Shown here: one piece after another, positions 22,875 to 32,163 of the stretch
Position numbering within the stretch: the stretch's first letter is position 1
Layout of the letters: each line of letters opens with the position of its first letter
DNA from: QGON01 sp963691905
GTDB lineage: Bacteria > Pseudomonadota > Gammaproteobacteria > Chromatiales > Chromatiaceae
Length of the DNA stretch: 64,000 nucleotides
Assembly (NCBI GenBank): GCA_963691905.1
Contig: OY829894.1
Span: forward strand, 682,001 to 746,000
Reading direction: 5' to 3'
Notes under the pieces: model-generated
What the model was told of the DNA's origin: nothing
Seen by the model: the letters and a program-made list of their open reading frames with translations, nothing else
The model's database searches: none
Translations under genes and position numbers: made by a program

Positions 22875-24425
22875 TTACTCCTTTGCAGTCTCATGGCTGG
22901 AGCCATAAGGTGCTGCATACTTCTCACTGTAGAACACTTCAAACTCTGCCCCGTCTTTCCAGGCATCAGCGGGCAACCCCGCCTTTCTCGCCAGATAGGT
23001 CAGCGTCTGCTCCCGATTCCAACCCTGCTCCAACGCAACCTCCGGTAGAAAAACCGCACTTCGACCCTGTTTTGTTAAAATAATGCCCTGCTGGCCCACT
23101 TTAAATGCTTCGAAGTGGGCAATGGGACGTGGAGGCGTCAGCACACTTACCTCGATCTCAAGCCCCTCCAACTCTTCCGGCGTTAGCGGCGGAAAGCGGC
23201 GGTCCCGCACCGCTGCATTGCCACCATTCTTCAACACAGCCTGGAAGAGTGGGTCGCGTGGTCGAATATAGCCGATACAGCCACGCAACATACCATCCTT
23301 CTTGAGGGTCACGAATGCCCCGGATGGCCGCTCAAGCTCCGGCGGCAGATTGCGCAGCAACTGCTCGCCTTCATGCTTGTCATCCAGTACCGCACGCCTG
23401 ACTCCGGCCACGGCAATCCGGTGCAATCTCTTGAGCTGCTCACTGCTCAAACGCCTGTCTGAACCCTGGTTGCCAGCGATTGCTGTCGGAACATTCACTG
23501 CAATCACCACGTAGCTGACCGAATTTTCATAGTTGCCGGTCAGTTGACCACTGGTCTTATAGGCCAGTTGTTCCAGTTCAGCCGAGACTGGTAGCATGTG
23601 CAGCAGTAGTGCTATGGGACGATATCCACAGATGGTGATTCCTGTGCGCTGTTGATAGTCGAGAAACCCCTTTGCATCCCCCGCCACTATCCGTTCAATC
23701 GCATCCTCGTCCAGCTGCTGGATTTTCGCAGGCGTCTCATCATTCAACGGAAACGGCGTATAGCCAAACCGCTTGCCATAGTGGGCGAAGTCGCTGGAGA
23801 CCACCACCAGGGTCTGCTCATCCGCCAGTTCACGCAGAAGCTCTGCCGCCTGCGGGTAGACCTCATCGTCCATCTGCCCCACCAACACCGGCACCAGTTT
23901 CCAGCCTGGCTGCAGTGCGCGTTGCAACAGCGGCAGTTCAATTTCGATGCTGTGTTCCCGTTTATGTGCCTTTGCATCTGCACTGACAAGGGGAGATCTG
24001 CGCAACTGTTGCACTGCAACCTGATCCAGCGGCACCAAACCCAGTGGAGTCTGATAGGCAACTACATCTGCAATAGAGAGCCCTTTGAAGGCGCTGTAGT
24101 GGCTGGGCGCCAGTAACAGAACCCGTTTGTAATCCATGCCGCGAACCAACCTGAAGGCTTTGGCTGCCGTTGACCCGCTGTACGTGTAACCGGCGTGGGG
24201 AACGATCAGCGCCCGGAGAGTATTTTTCGCCTTGGGCCGGGCATCGGAAGGATCATCCAGAAAGCCGTCCACAGTCTTGGCCAGCTGTAGCGGATTCTCC
24301 GGATACCAGGCGCCTGAAAGCACACTCTCCCTCACCTTTTCACCCGCGAGGGACTGGGATATCAGCAACAGCCCCGCCAGCAGCAGCGCGGCAATTACCC
24401 ATCGCTGAAATTGGTTGAGTCTCAT
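22875..24425 (-). CDS. Exported MEMO-AMMECR1 fusion protein (AmmeMemoRadiSam A/B)
   Basis: A 516-residue protein with an N-terminal signal peptide or anchor (VIAALLLAGLLLISQSLAG). Residues ~30-310 are a MEMO domain, with the metal-site blocks PHAGYTYSGSTAAKAF, LLAPSHYSAFKGLS, KREHSIEIELPLLQ and SSDFAHYGKRFGY. Residues ~335-510 are an AMMECR1 domain with the hallmark LRGCIGYI. In many prokaryotes these two are encoded beside a radical SAM enzyme and named the AmmeMemoRadiSam system, of unresolved biochemistry. Fusion and export of both is noteworthy. Its start directly follows the stop of the Tat-type small gene. Confidence 0.92.
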   Translation of the reverse strand: MRLNQFQRWVIAALLLAGLLLISQSLAGEKVRESVLSGAWYPENPLQLAKTVDGFLDDPSDARPKAKNTLRALIVPHAGYTYSGSTAAKAFRLVRGMDYKRVLLLAPSHYSAFKGLSIADVVAYQTPLGLVPLDQVAVQQLRRSPLVSADAKAHKREHSIEIELPLLQRALQPGWKLVPVLVGQMDDEVYPQAAELLRELADEQTLVVVSSDFAHYGKRFGYTPFPLNDETPAKIQQLDEDAIERIVAGDAKGFLDYQQRTGITICGYRPIALLLHMLPVSAELEQLAYKTSGQLTGNYENSVSYVVIAVNVPTAIAGNQGSDRRLSSEQLKRLHRIAVAGVRRAVLDDKHEGEQLLRNLPPELERPSGAFVTLKKDGMLRGCIGYIRPRDPLFQAVLKNGGNAAVRDRRFPPLTPEELEGLEIEVSVLTPPRPIAHFEAFKVGQQGIILTKQGRSAVFLPEVALEQGWNREQTLTYLARKAGLPADAWKDGAEFEVFYSEKYAAPYGSSHETAKE

Positions 24426-24613
24426 TCTTCTCTCCCCGATTCGCCCTGTCCTCTGGGCCGATAGTAGTCCGCTTCACGCATGGCCTTTTTCTCCTCCCGC
24501 GCGCATCCTACCGCCCAAGGGGGGGTCATCACTCCTGCGAACATACCACCCAGCACTCCCAGAAAACGTCTGCGGGAATGCCTGTTGCGTCTCCACATCT
24601 CTCTCATCCTCAT
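24422..24613 (-). CDS. Small Tat-signal lipoprotein-like protein in the AMMECR1 operon
   Basis: A 63-residue product with a twin-arginine signal (SRRRFLGVLGGMFAGVM) followed by WAVGC, a possible lipobox. The remaining ~25 residues are charged (EEKKAMREADYYRPRG). It overlaps the radical SAM gene by 4 bp and abuts the MEMO-AMMECR1 gene, so it is surely within the operon. Tat export suggests either a folded partner or a cofactor; none of it can be identified in so short a protein. Confidence 0.65.
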   Translation of the reverse strand: MRMREMWRRNRHSRRRFLGVLGGMFAGVMTPPWAVGCAREEKKAMREADYYRPRGQGESGREE

Positions 24614-25590
24614 TGCCAGACCCCCGGAACCGGCTCATTGCAGGTCGGGCATCGACCGTCGCTGGTTAGCTTGTATTCACTGATCATGAAACCCACTCTC
24701 TTGATCAAAAGAGTGCCGTCCACCGGGCAGTAGGTTGAATTGCCCTTATGCCCTGAAATATTACCGACATAGACATATTTCAATCCCGCATCCATCGCCT
24801 CCTGACGCGCCCGATCCAGGGTCTCTCCCGGCGTCGGCGGCAGGTTGCGCATCCGGTACATGGGATGAAAGCGGCTGAAATGGAGGGGTGTACCCTCTCC
24901 CAACTCCCGCCCGATCCACTTCGCCATGCGCCGAATCATGGAGAGATCATCGTTCAGCGTCGGGATAAGCAGGTTGGTCACCTCCAGCCAGACCCCCTCC
25001 TCCCGAAAAGTCACCAGGGCATCCAACACCGGCTGCAGCGTTGCCCCGGTTGTTTTGCGGTAGAAGCCGTCGTCGAATGCCTTCAGATCAGTATTTGCGG
25101 CGTCAATCACTTTACAGAGACGACGCAGAGGCTCAGTGTTGATATAGCCGGCGGTGATGAACACATTCTGCATCCCGGCCTCATGAGCCAGGATACTGCT
25201 GTCATAGACATATTCGTAGAAGACCACTGGATCAGAGTAGGTGTAGGCAATGCTCTCGCAGCCCTGATCTCTGGCCAGGGCGACGAGATCCACGGGGTCA
25301 GCGTTGAAGATCTCCTCTATCTCCTCCCCACCGCTTTGGGAGAGTTGCCAGTTCTGGCAGTTGAGGCAGTGCAGGTTGCAACCTGCTGTTGCAATGGAAA
25401 ACACAGGGGAACCGGGATGAAAATGGTAGAGCGGTTTCTTCTCCATAGGATCGATATGCATCGCGGAGGGCCGTCCATAGGTGGAAGCCAGCAGTTTGCC
25501 TCCGATATTCACCCTCACCCGGCAGTCACCAGCCCCCCCTTCGGGGATCACACACTTGCGCGGACAGAGTTCGCAAACCACCTCTCTCAT
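24610..25590 (-). CDS. amrS: AmmeMemoRadiSam system radical SAM enzyme
   Basis: A 326-residue radical SAM protein, with the cluster-binding C71-x3-C75-x2-C78 in CNLHCLNCQNW. N-terminal cysteines C6, C9, C13 and C23 (CELCPRKC) and the C-terminal pair CPTC with CPVDG suggest extra metal binding, as in the amrS family. HFSRFHPMYRM and the VGNISGHKGNSTYC motif are typical of this group. Substrate and product are not established. It overlaps its upstream and downstream neighbours by 4 bp each. Confidence 0.92.
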   Translation of the reverse strand: MREVVCELCPRKCVIPEGGAGDCRVRVNIGGKLLASTYGRPSAMHIDPMEKKPLYHFHPGSPVFSIATAGCNLHCLNCQNWQLSQSGGEEIEEIFNADPVDLVALARDQGCESIAYTYSDPVVFYEYVYDSSILAHEAGMQNVFITAGYINTEPLRRLCKVIDAANTDLKAFDDGFYRKTTGATLQPVLDALVTFREEGVWLEVTNLLIPTLNDDLSMIRRMAKWIGRELGEGTPLHFSRFHPMYRMRNLPPTPGETLDRARQEAMDAGLKYVYVGNISGHKGNSTYCPVDGTLLIKRVGFMISEYKLTSDGRCPTCNEPVPGVWQ

Positions 25591-25853
25591 GGTGTTCCCC
25601 CGGGCTTACGTAGCTGCAACTCCGCGGGTTTGGCGGCATGGAACCACTCAGCTTCATGAGCGCTCAACTTGCCGCTATCGAGTCTTTCCTGGAAGATTTC
25701 CATATCGATTCGCCGCCAGCTTGAGCCAGTCATCTCGGTCTCTTGCTGCCCGCCCAAAAACAGCGCGATCACGACCAACGTCAGGCTCAACAGCCCGACG
25801 AGTCTGTAATCACTGCTGTGCCAATGTCGGATCGCTTGTAACATGGAGATCAT
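25587..25853 (-). CDS. Small single-span membrane protein in the AMMECR1 operon
   Basis: An 88-residue protein with one hydrophobic segment (LVGLLSLTLVVIALFLGG, about 18-36) and a polar C-terminus containing WRRIDMEIFQERLDSGKLSAHEAEWF. I recognise no family. Translation is coupled to the radical SAM gene by a 4-bp overlap and it follows the 1212-residue membrane protein by 70 bp. The layout suggests a small subunit or scaffold for the membrane complex. Confidence 0.7.
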   Translation of the reverse strand: MISMLQAIRHWHSSDYRLVGLLSLTLVVIALFLGGQQETEMTGSSWRRIDMEIFQERLDSGKLSAHEAEWFHAAKPAELQLRKPGGTP

Positions 25854-25923
25854 GTCCCAAATTTCCCGCTTTCTTCTAACAGTTTAGACAGAAACCGGCG
25901 GCCTGTGTTTTACCCAATTTCCG

Positions 25924-28900
25924 CTATCTCTCCCTCCCGAATCCACGGAGCTTGAGATGGGTATCCCTGCCGGTAAGGCAACGGTTGCAGCGGATGCAGT
26001 CGATGTCGAAGGTTTCCCGCACCCCGAGGTCGCAATGGTTAAAACGGCGCTCCGGCGCCAGTCGCTGCAGCAGAGCAAATTTATTGCCGAAGGCCAAAAA
26101 CGCCCCCAGCGGGCAGAGATAGCGGCACCAAAAGCGGTAGTGGAGCAGCGCCCCCAGCAGGATCAACAGCAGAATTCCCAGCATCCATTCAGGCCAGTGT
26201 TCACCAAATGCATACTGCATCGGATCGAATAGTGCCCAGGATGAATCACCGCTACCCCACACCACAATCAACAGCAAACCGAGCAGCAGATACTTCAAAA
26301 ACCGCAGCCGGGTATCCAACGGGCGGCTGGCATAGCGGCGCAAACCCAGCTGATGCCCGATTCGGGAGACAAACTCCTGCAAAGCCCCGAACGGACAGAG
26401 ATAGCCGCACCAGACAGGACCAAAAAGCAGTGTCGAAACAAGCGCAAATCCGATCAACAGCCAGTGTTGCGGATTATCGGCGGCAGAGGTGAAAAAACCC
26501 AGGCCCAGGTTGACCAGATCCACCTCAGTCACCTGGCTGTTGAGCCAAAACCCAAGAATCATCAAGGCAGCGAACTGATAGATTAATCTGCCGTTTTCGC
26601 TGCCTGAAAGATAAACGGGAAAAAACAGCAGCAATAGTCCCACAGTCACCGTAAATGCAGGAGAGTACCAAGCGGATTGTGCCCCCTCTTGTGATGCGAT
26701 CAGGGCAAAGCGTTTGCCAAACGCGGTTTGCCCTGCCACGCGAACTGCCTGACTGATCGATGCCAATGCCGCCTCACTACTGACGGTCGCACCGGTAAGA
26801 GCATCAACACTGGAGAGCGATAAGGATCCAACCGAGAGATCCGCGCCTGCAAGCCCGGCAAGCCAACCATCTATGCCGGAAATATAGGAGGGGGTTTCAT
26901 TGGAATCGATATATCGCACACCCCGCAATCGCCCCTTTGCATCCACGGAGAGCAACAGATTGAGCGGTCCTGCAAATCCCAACACATCCGGCGCTACTGC
27001 CATTGAAGCCAGAGAGACAGTATCTGCCTGATCATCCAGAGCCGAGCCAAGATAGTGAATGAATGGCATTTCCTTCAGTTCAAATACACTTGATTCACTG
27101 ACTGCTGCCAGCAATTGATCACTGAAGTGAAGTTGAGGCGCAGATTTTATGACCTGCTGATACTGTGCCCAGGCAAGACTCAGCAACACGAAAAATACAA
27201 GCGCCCACCCCAGGTTGGGCCAGGGAAAAGCGTGTCTGCCCCTGAGTTGGAGTGATGTCATCCTCTGCGGCACCAATGCAGTAAACATCAAAGGCAGAAG
27301 CATCAGCAGGGTGAAGATCGCCAGCAGGTAACTGCTCCACTCAATACCAAGCAGTGGCACCATCAACGCCCCGGTCACCAGTCCGCCAACAGCACCCCCC
27401 AGGTTATCCGCCGCCTGGGTGATGCCACTGCTACGCACCACCGCCGCCTGCTCCAACTCGGTGATCTTCACTCCCAGCGGAAACCCTGCACCCACCAGCA
27501 GGCCCAGCAGCAGCGAGATCAGAGGATAGCCCCACTCCTGCCAGTCAATCGTTAACTGACCAAGCCCGTTCAACAGATGAGGCAGTGCAGCCAGAACTGC
27601 AGTCACCAGTATCAGTACGATACCCAGGCGGAGGGCAGGACGATCGGTACGAGCCAACAGACTGCCCGCCCCTGCGCCTAACGCCAGACCGGTCATAAAA
27701 AGCCCATTGAGCAAAGCCACCCGCTCAAACATAAAGCCGACATGGGACTGGTAACTGAACAGCACAGCAAGCTGCGCGGCCATCGCAACCAGTCCGAGCA
27801 CGAAGAGGATCAGCATGGATGCCTTGCGCAGACGACTGCTGCGTTGACCACCTTCAAGTGAGGCGCGCAGCAGCCAGAGCAGAAGAAACAGCAACATCGG
27901 CAGCAAATACGCCCAGATCCCCACACCACGCAGCCGTTCCATCCAGTCGGCAAAGCCAGAGGCGCTGAACTGTCCCCACAACAACATGTTCAGGTAGTAG
28001 GTAACAGGCCGTGCATCGCTGTTGCGTTCACTGCCAGGCTGCTCCAACTGATTCCGCACAAAACGCACCTCATCATCCGGCAAGATCGTATAGAAGACTT
28101 TCGCCGGGAACCGATGATCTTCGAGCGGGATATCCAGGTAGCGCGATTCCAGCTCCGACGCCGATTCAGTCACCCGTCCGGCAGCGGCGGATGCACAGAA
28201 GAGATAGCTATCACCGGGTGCGACCGCAACATTTGGCAGCACCTCCCGCAGCGTGCGAAAGACCGACCCGCTGAAACTACGAACTGTGCGCCCGAGATAG
28301 TTGGATGCACCACTCACGCGGGTGCAAAATACCCCGCCCGGCGCGAGTTGATGCCGCACACCTTGATAGAATTCCGAGGTAAAATAGCGGTTGCTGTAGG
28401 CGCTGGAAGGCGTCGCATTGAGCACCAGCACCAGATCGTAGTGCTCGACCACCGGTAAGCTGTTGAGATAGCGTCGACCATCCATGAAGTGGAGTTGGAC
28501 ACGGGGATCGGCCAGCGCCTTGCGGCTCTGCTCCGACAGATAGGGCATGACTTTCCGGAAGGCCTGCTCATCCTCCTCCACCACGTCGATTCGGGTGACC
28601 GGATAGTGCAACAGCTCCACCGCCAGGCCACTGGCAAATCCGCCGAACAGCAGTACCCGTTTCGCGCCTGCCGCCTGGGACATGAGATAGGCAGCCTGTT
28701 GACGAATCTCTAGCGGCAAGGGAAAACTCTCTGCTACTTGGCCGTTATTCACCAGCGTCGTCTGCTCGCCAAAACCCGCTATAGCCAAATGCCCATAGCG
28801 AGTCTCCGTCGCATCGAACAACTCCAGGCCTGGCTGCAAGGTGGAAAAACGCAGGATCTCCATCTGCCGGTCGAACCAGGGACTGACGACAGGTAAAGCA

Positions 28901-29562
28901 ATGATTACACCGAGAACTGCCAGCAGGATAGCTGGCTGACGTGATCCGGCGTTGCCTCGTTTTAATTTTAGCGCTGTGACCGCCAGCAACAGGGTAGTCA
29001 CCCCGAGCGTACCGGTGATTCCCAACCACTGTATAAAGACAAAGGTGAAGAGCACCCCACCCAGCAGGGCCCCCAGTGCATCCGCAATGTAGAGCCGGGA
29101 GATATCCCTGACGGTTTCCTGATTCCCCTCACCACCGGCAAAATCCTGCAACGCCTTGCAGGCCAGCGGAAAGGCGAAACCCAACAGCAGGCCGCCGGGG
29201 GCAACGATCAGAAAGAGGGAGAGAAAGAGCTCCCCCAGTGGTACGAATTCGCTGGCGGAGACATCCAACAGCAGACGCACAGTACGCAGCATCAACACCT
29301 GCAGGATCAGTACCAAAGGTAGCAGTAGCAACAGACGGCTGATCCAGGGTAGAGGATCCTGCACCACAGGCCGTTCCCGCCAACGCACCACCAGCAGGGA
29401 ACCCAGCGCCAACCAAAAGAGCCAGCTGCCGAAGAAGGCGCCCAGACTGACTTCGTTGCCGTAGAAGACCACCAGCCCCTCCCTGATCAGAAGGGCCTGC
29501 ACAATCTGGGAATAGGCACCCAGAACCAGGATAGCGAAAAAGATCCTGCGGCTGGTTGGCAT
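25924..29562 (-). CDS. Membrane fusion: spermidine-synthase-like, FMN-binding and 4Fe-4S modules
   Basis: A 1212-residue polytopic protein. N-terminal helices (about 10-230) precede a spermidine-synthase-like Rossmann domain (LLFGGFASGLAVELL at about 302, VVEEDEQ, HFMDGRRYL at about 360, NRYFTSEFYQGVRHQLAPGG). A second helical block (540-770) follows. Then comes an FMN-binding domain with DALTGATVSSEAAL (about 919), as in RnfG/NosR. The C-terminal helices carry NapH/NosR-type 4Fe-4S motifs CGYLCPFGAL (about 1050) and CRYLCPLGAFL (about 1145), and a last set C...CIRCNRC. I infer electron transfer through the membrane. Polyamine-synthase activity is doubtful since GGGDG is changed to FGGFA. First gene of the operon. 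Confidence 0.85.
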   Translation of the reverse strand: MPTSRRIFFAILVLGAYSQIVQALLIREGLVVFYGNEVSLGAFFGSWLFWLALGSLLVVRWRERPVVQDPLPWISRLLLLLPLVLILQVLMLRTVRLLLDVSASEFVPLGELFLSLFLIVAPGGLLLGFAFPLACKALQDFAGGEGNQETVRDISRLYIADALGALLGGVLFTFVFIQWLGITGTLGVTTLLLAVTALKLKRGNAGSRQPAILLAVLGVIIALPVVSPWFDRQMEILRFSTLQPGLELFDATETRYGHLAIAGFGEQTTLVNNGQVAESFPLPLEIRQQAAYLMSQAAGAKRVLLFGGFASGLAVELLHYPVTRIDVVEEDEQAFRKVMPYLSEQSRKALADPRVQLHFMDGRRYLNSLPVVEHYDLVLVLNATPSSAYSNRYFTSEFYQGVRHQLAPGGVFCTRVSGASNYLGRTVRSFSGSVFRTLREVLPNVAVAPGDSYLFCASAAAGRVTESASELESRYLDIPLEDHRFPAKVFYTILPDDEVRFVRNQLEQPGSERNSDARPVTYYLNMLLWGQFSASGFADWMERLRGVGIWAYLLPMLLFLLLWLLRASLEGGQRSSRLRKASMLILFVLGLVAMAAQLAVLFSYQSHVGFMFERVALLNGLFMTGLALGAGAGSLLARTDRPALRLGIVLILVTAVLAALPHLLNGLGQLTIDWQEWGYPLISLLLGLLVGAGFPLGVKITELEQAAVVRSSGITQAADNLGGAVGGLVTGALMVPLLGIEWSSYLLAIFTLLMLLPLMFTALVPQRMTSLQLRGRHAFPWPNLGWALVFFVLLSLAWAQYQQVIKSAPQLHFSDQLLAAVSESSVFELKEMPFIHYLGSALDDQADTVSLASMAVAPDVLGFAGPLNLLLSVDAKGRLRGVRYIDSNETPSYISGIDGWLAGLAGADLSVGSLSLSSVDALTGATVSSEAALASISQAVRVAGQTAFGKRFALIASQEGAQSAWYSPAFTVTVGLLLLFFPVYLSGSENGRLIYQFAALMILGFWLNSQVTEVDLVNLGLGFFTSAADNPQHWLLIGFALVSTLLFGPVWCGYLCPFGALQEFVSRIGHQLGLRRYASRPLDTRLRFLKYLLLGLLLIVVWGSGDSSWALFDPMQYAFGEHWPEWMLGILLLILLGALLHYRFWCRYLCPLGAFLAFGNKFALLQRLAPERRFNHCDLGVRETFDIDCIRCNRCLTGRDTHLKLRGFGRER

Positions 29563-29608
29563 ACCCTTAGTCTAGGTGAAATTGACTACCAGGAAATACC
29601 AACTACCC

Positions 29609-29695
29609 GTAGACCTGATCAAGCACAGCGGATCAGGCAAAACGCGCTACAAACAAACAGCGTATGCCGGAACCGCTACGCTTGATCAAGCCTAC
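29609..29695. repeat. REPIN-like palindromic repeat (CTGATC family)
   Basis: Begins GTAGACCTGATCAAGC and ends GCTTGATCAAGCCTAC, two half-sites in inverse orientation around a 40-bp middle. Related copies lie at 43270-43345 and 52001-52030. The GTAG tetranucleotide before a hairpin is typical of REP sequences. Confidence 0.65.
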
Positions 29696-29726
29696 ATTTC
29701 AGGAAGGGGTGGAATAAGCTGGTTGC

Positions 29727-30311
29727 TCACTCTTTTTCCAATTCACCCTCAACCACAACCTTGCCCATCAGACTGGGCCAGGCTGCACGCAGGTAGATGA
29801 CCATCGACCAGAGCGTCAGAATCGCCGAGATATAGAGCAGAACAAAACCGACTGTATGGATCGGCAATCCCCATAAGTCTTGCTGAATAATCAGCAGCAG
29901 GATAGCCAGCATCTGAGCCGCCGTTTTGAATTTACCGATAACAGACACCGCCACCTGAGCCCGAGCCCCCAGTGCAGCCATCCACTCCCGCAGGGCCGAT
30001 ATGGTGATCTCACGCCCGATAATGATGGCGGCTGGCAGTGCCAGCCAGGGGGTAGGTTCCGACTGCACCAGCAACAACAGGGCAACGGCTACCATCAGCT
30101 TGTCGGCAACCGGATCGAGAAAGGCCCCAAAGGGCGACACCTGTCCCCATCGGCGGGCCAGAAATCCATCCAGCCAGTCGGTAACCGCTGCCAGAGCGAA
30201 GACGGCGGCACAGCCTAGCCGCGCCCACTCTACAGGCAGATAGAAAATCAGTACGAAGACCGGTATCAGGACGATCCGCAGCAAGGTGAGAAGATTGGGG
30301 ATGTTCCACAT
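29727..30311 (-). CDS. pgsA: CDP-diacylglycerol-glycerol-3-phosphate 3-phosphatidyltransferase
   Basis: PgsA makes phosphatidylglycerol phosphate from CDP-diacylglycerol and glycerol 3-phosphate in the inner membrane. The 194-residue product has the CDP-alcohol phosphatidyltransferase motif (DWLDGFLARRWGQVSPFGAFLDPVADK, in parts D-G-x2-A-R-x8-G-x3-D-x3-D) and about five membrane helices. I chose the ATG at 30311 (MWNIPNLLTL) because GGAGAAG lies at proper spacing; it starts right behind the uvrC stop. The order uvrC-pgsA is conserved in gammaproteobacteria. Confidence 0.95.
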   Translation of the reverse strand: MWNIPNLLTLLRIVLIPVFVLIFYLPVEWARLGCAAVFALAAVTDWLDGFLARRWGQVSPFGAFLDPVADKLMVAVALLLLVQSEPTPWLALPAAIIIGREITISALREWMAALGARAQVAVSVIGKFKTAAQMLAILLLIIQQDLWGLPIHTVGFVLLYISAILTLWSMVIYLRAAWPSLMGKVVVEGELEKE

Positions 30312-30312
30312 A

Positions 30313-32145
30313 TTAATCTTCTCCATGAAAGGTTTGGTAAATCTGCTCCGCCAGCTTCTGGCTGACGCCCTCCACCCGCGATATATCCTCAATGCCGGCC
30401 CGGGCAAGCTCCTGCAGACCACCGAACTGTCTCAGTAGCCTTTGGCGCCGCTTGGGACCGATGCCGGGGATCTCCTCCAACACCGAGGTTCTGCGTTTAC
30501 GCTCTCGACGCTGTCGATGAGCGGTGATGGCGAAGCGGTGGGCCTCGTCCCGAATCTGCTGAATCAGATGCAGCGCGGGGGAGTCCGCAGGCAGTATAAT
30601 CGGCGTACTGCCGCCTAACAAGAAGAGCTGTTCCATTCCTGCTTTTCGATCCGCTCCCTTGGCCACACCCACCAGAGTCAATCCGGAAATCCCCAACTCC
30701 CGCAGACTCTCTTCCACTACGCCGATCTGCCCCCTGCCGCCGTCGATGAAGAGAATATCCGGCAACGGCACCTCGCCTTTTTTGATACGGGTGTAGCGCC
30801 GTTCCAGTACCTGCTGCATGGCGGCATAGTCGTCTCCCGGCGTGATCCCCTCAATATTGAAACGGCGATAGTCGGACTTCAGCGGACCCTGTTCGTTGAA
30901 CACCACGCAGGATGCCACAGTCAGTTCACCCCGTGTATGGCTGATGTCAAAACACTCCATGCGAGCAGGCAGTTCCGGCAGGTCAAGCGCCTGTTGCAGT
31001 GCTTCAAGCCGACCCTCCATATCGATACGACTGGCCAGCCGGGCCTTGAGCGCCAGCTCCGCATTGCTTTCGGCCATCCTGAGCCAGCGAGCCCGCTCGG
31101 CTCTGACCCGGCTGCTGATACGCACCTGGTGTCCCGACTGGTTACTTAGTACCTCTTGCAGCAGGATTCTGTCCTGCGGTTCCTTATTAAGGATAATCTC
31201 GGAAGGCACTGGTTTGTCGATATAGTATTGAGAGACAAAGGCCGAAAGCACACTGGCCTCAGTGGCCCCGGAGGGTATCCCCGGATAGAAACTCTTATTG
31301 CCCAGATTGCGTCCCGAACGGATAAAAAAGACCTGTACACAAGCACTGCTTCCTGCTTGGGAGAGCGCCACAATATCGAGATCACCGCCCTCCCCACTGA
31401 CATACTGCCGCTCCTGAATGCGCCGCAGCCGTTTGATCTGATCCCGGTAGAGCGCCGCCTGTTCAAACGCCTGTGACTGGGAGGCTGACTCCATGCGCGC
31501 CACCAGTTCATCGATCACACGGTTTGCCTTGCCTTCCAGAAAAAGCACCGCATGCCGCACATCTCTGGCGTAAGTCTCTTCATCGACGAGATCGACGCAG
31601 GGAGCATCACACCGTTTGATCTGATACTGCAGACACGGCCGGGAGCGATTGCGAAAAAAGCTCTCCTCACACTGACGCACGAAGAAGAGTTTTTGCAGAA
31701 TCTGCAGTGTCTCACGGGTTGAACCGGCGCTGGGATAGGGGCCGAAATAGCGCCCCTTACCCGTGCGGGCACCACGGCGAAAACTCAGACGGGGAAACTT
31801 CTGATCAGTGGAGAGATGGATGTAGGGATAGCTCTTGTCGTCCCGCAACAGTATGTTGTACTTGGGCTTCAGCGACTTGATCAGGTTGTTTTCCAGGATC
31901 AGCGCTTCCGCTTCGGTATGGGTCACCACCACCTCGATACCCTCGATCTGGGAGACCATCAGCTGGATACGCCGGTTCAGAGAGCGGCTGAAGTAGCTGC
32001 TGACCCGTTTCTTCAGGTTCTTCGCTTTGCCGACATAGAGGAGTTTGTCATCCTGGCCCAGCATTCGGTAGACACCGGGACGGGTGGTCAGTGTCGAGAG
32101 GAAGGTTTTGGCATCAAAGCCGGGGTGGGAAGGTGTCTCACTCAT
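30313..32145 (-). CDS. uvrC: Excinuclease ABC subunit C
   Basis: UvrC makes both incisions around UvrB-marked lesions in nucleotide excision repair. The 610-residue product has the N-terminal GIY-YIG nuclease (GVYRMLGQDDKLLYVGKAKN), the UVR motif region, an RNase H-like domain (ECFDISHTRG, LFIDGGRGQ) and C-terminal HhH motifs (EEIPGIGPKRRQRLL, GVSQKLAEQIY). Length is normal and nothing is missing. It lies between a uracil-DNA glycosylase gene and pgsA, all co-directional. Confidence 0.98.
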   Translation of the reverse strand: MSETPSHPGFDAKTFLSTLTTRPGVYRMLGQDDKLLYVGKAKNLKKRVSSYFSRSLNRRIQLMVSQIEGIEVVVTHTEAEALILENNLIKSLKPKYNILLRDDKSYPYIHLSTDQKFPRLSFRRGARTGKGRYFGPYPSAGSTRETLQILQKLFFVRQCEESFFRNRSRPCLQYQIKRCDAPCVDLVDEETYARDVRHAVLFLEGKANRVIDELVARMESASQSQAFEQAALYRDQIKRLRRIQERQYVSGEGGDLDIVALSQAGSSACVQVFFIRSGRNLGNKSFYPGIPSGATEASVLSAFVSQYYIDKPVPSEIILNKEPQDRILLQEVLSNQSGHQVRISSRVRAERARWLRMAESNAELALKARLASRIDMEGRLEALQQALDLPELPARMECFDISHTRGELTVASCVVFNEQGPLKSDYRRFNIEGITPGDDYAAMQQVLERRYTRIKKGEVPLPDILFIDGGRGQIGVVEESLRELGISGLTLVGVAKGADRKAGMEQLFLLGGSTPIILPADSPALHLIQQIRDEAHRFAITAHRQRRERKRRTSVLEEIPGIGPKRRQRLLRQFGGLQELARAGIEDISRVEGVSQKLAEQIYQTFHGED

Positions 32146-32163
32146 TCGGCGCAGTATACCGGG

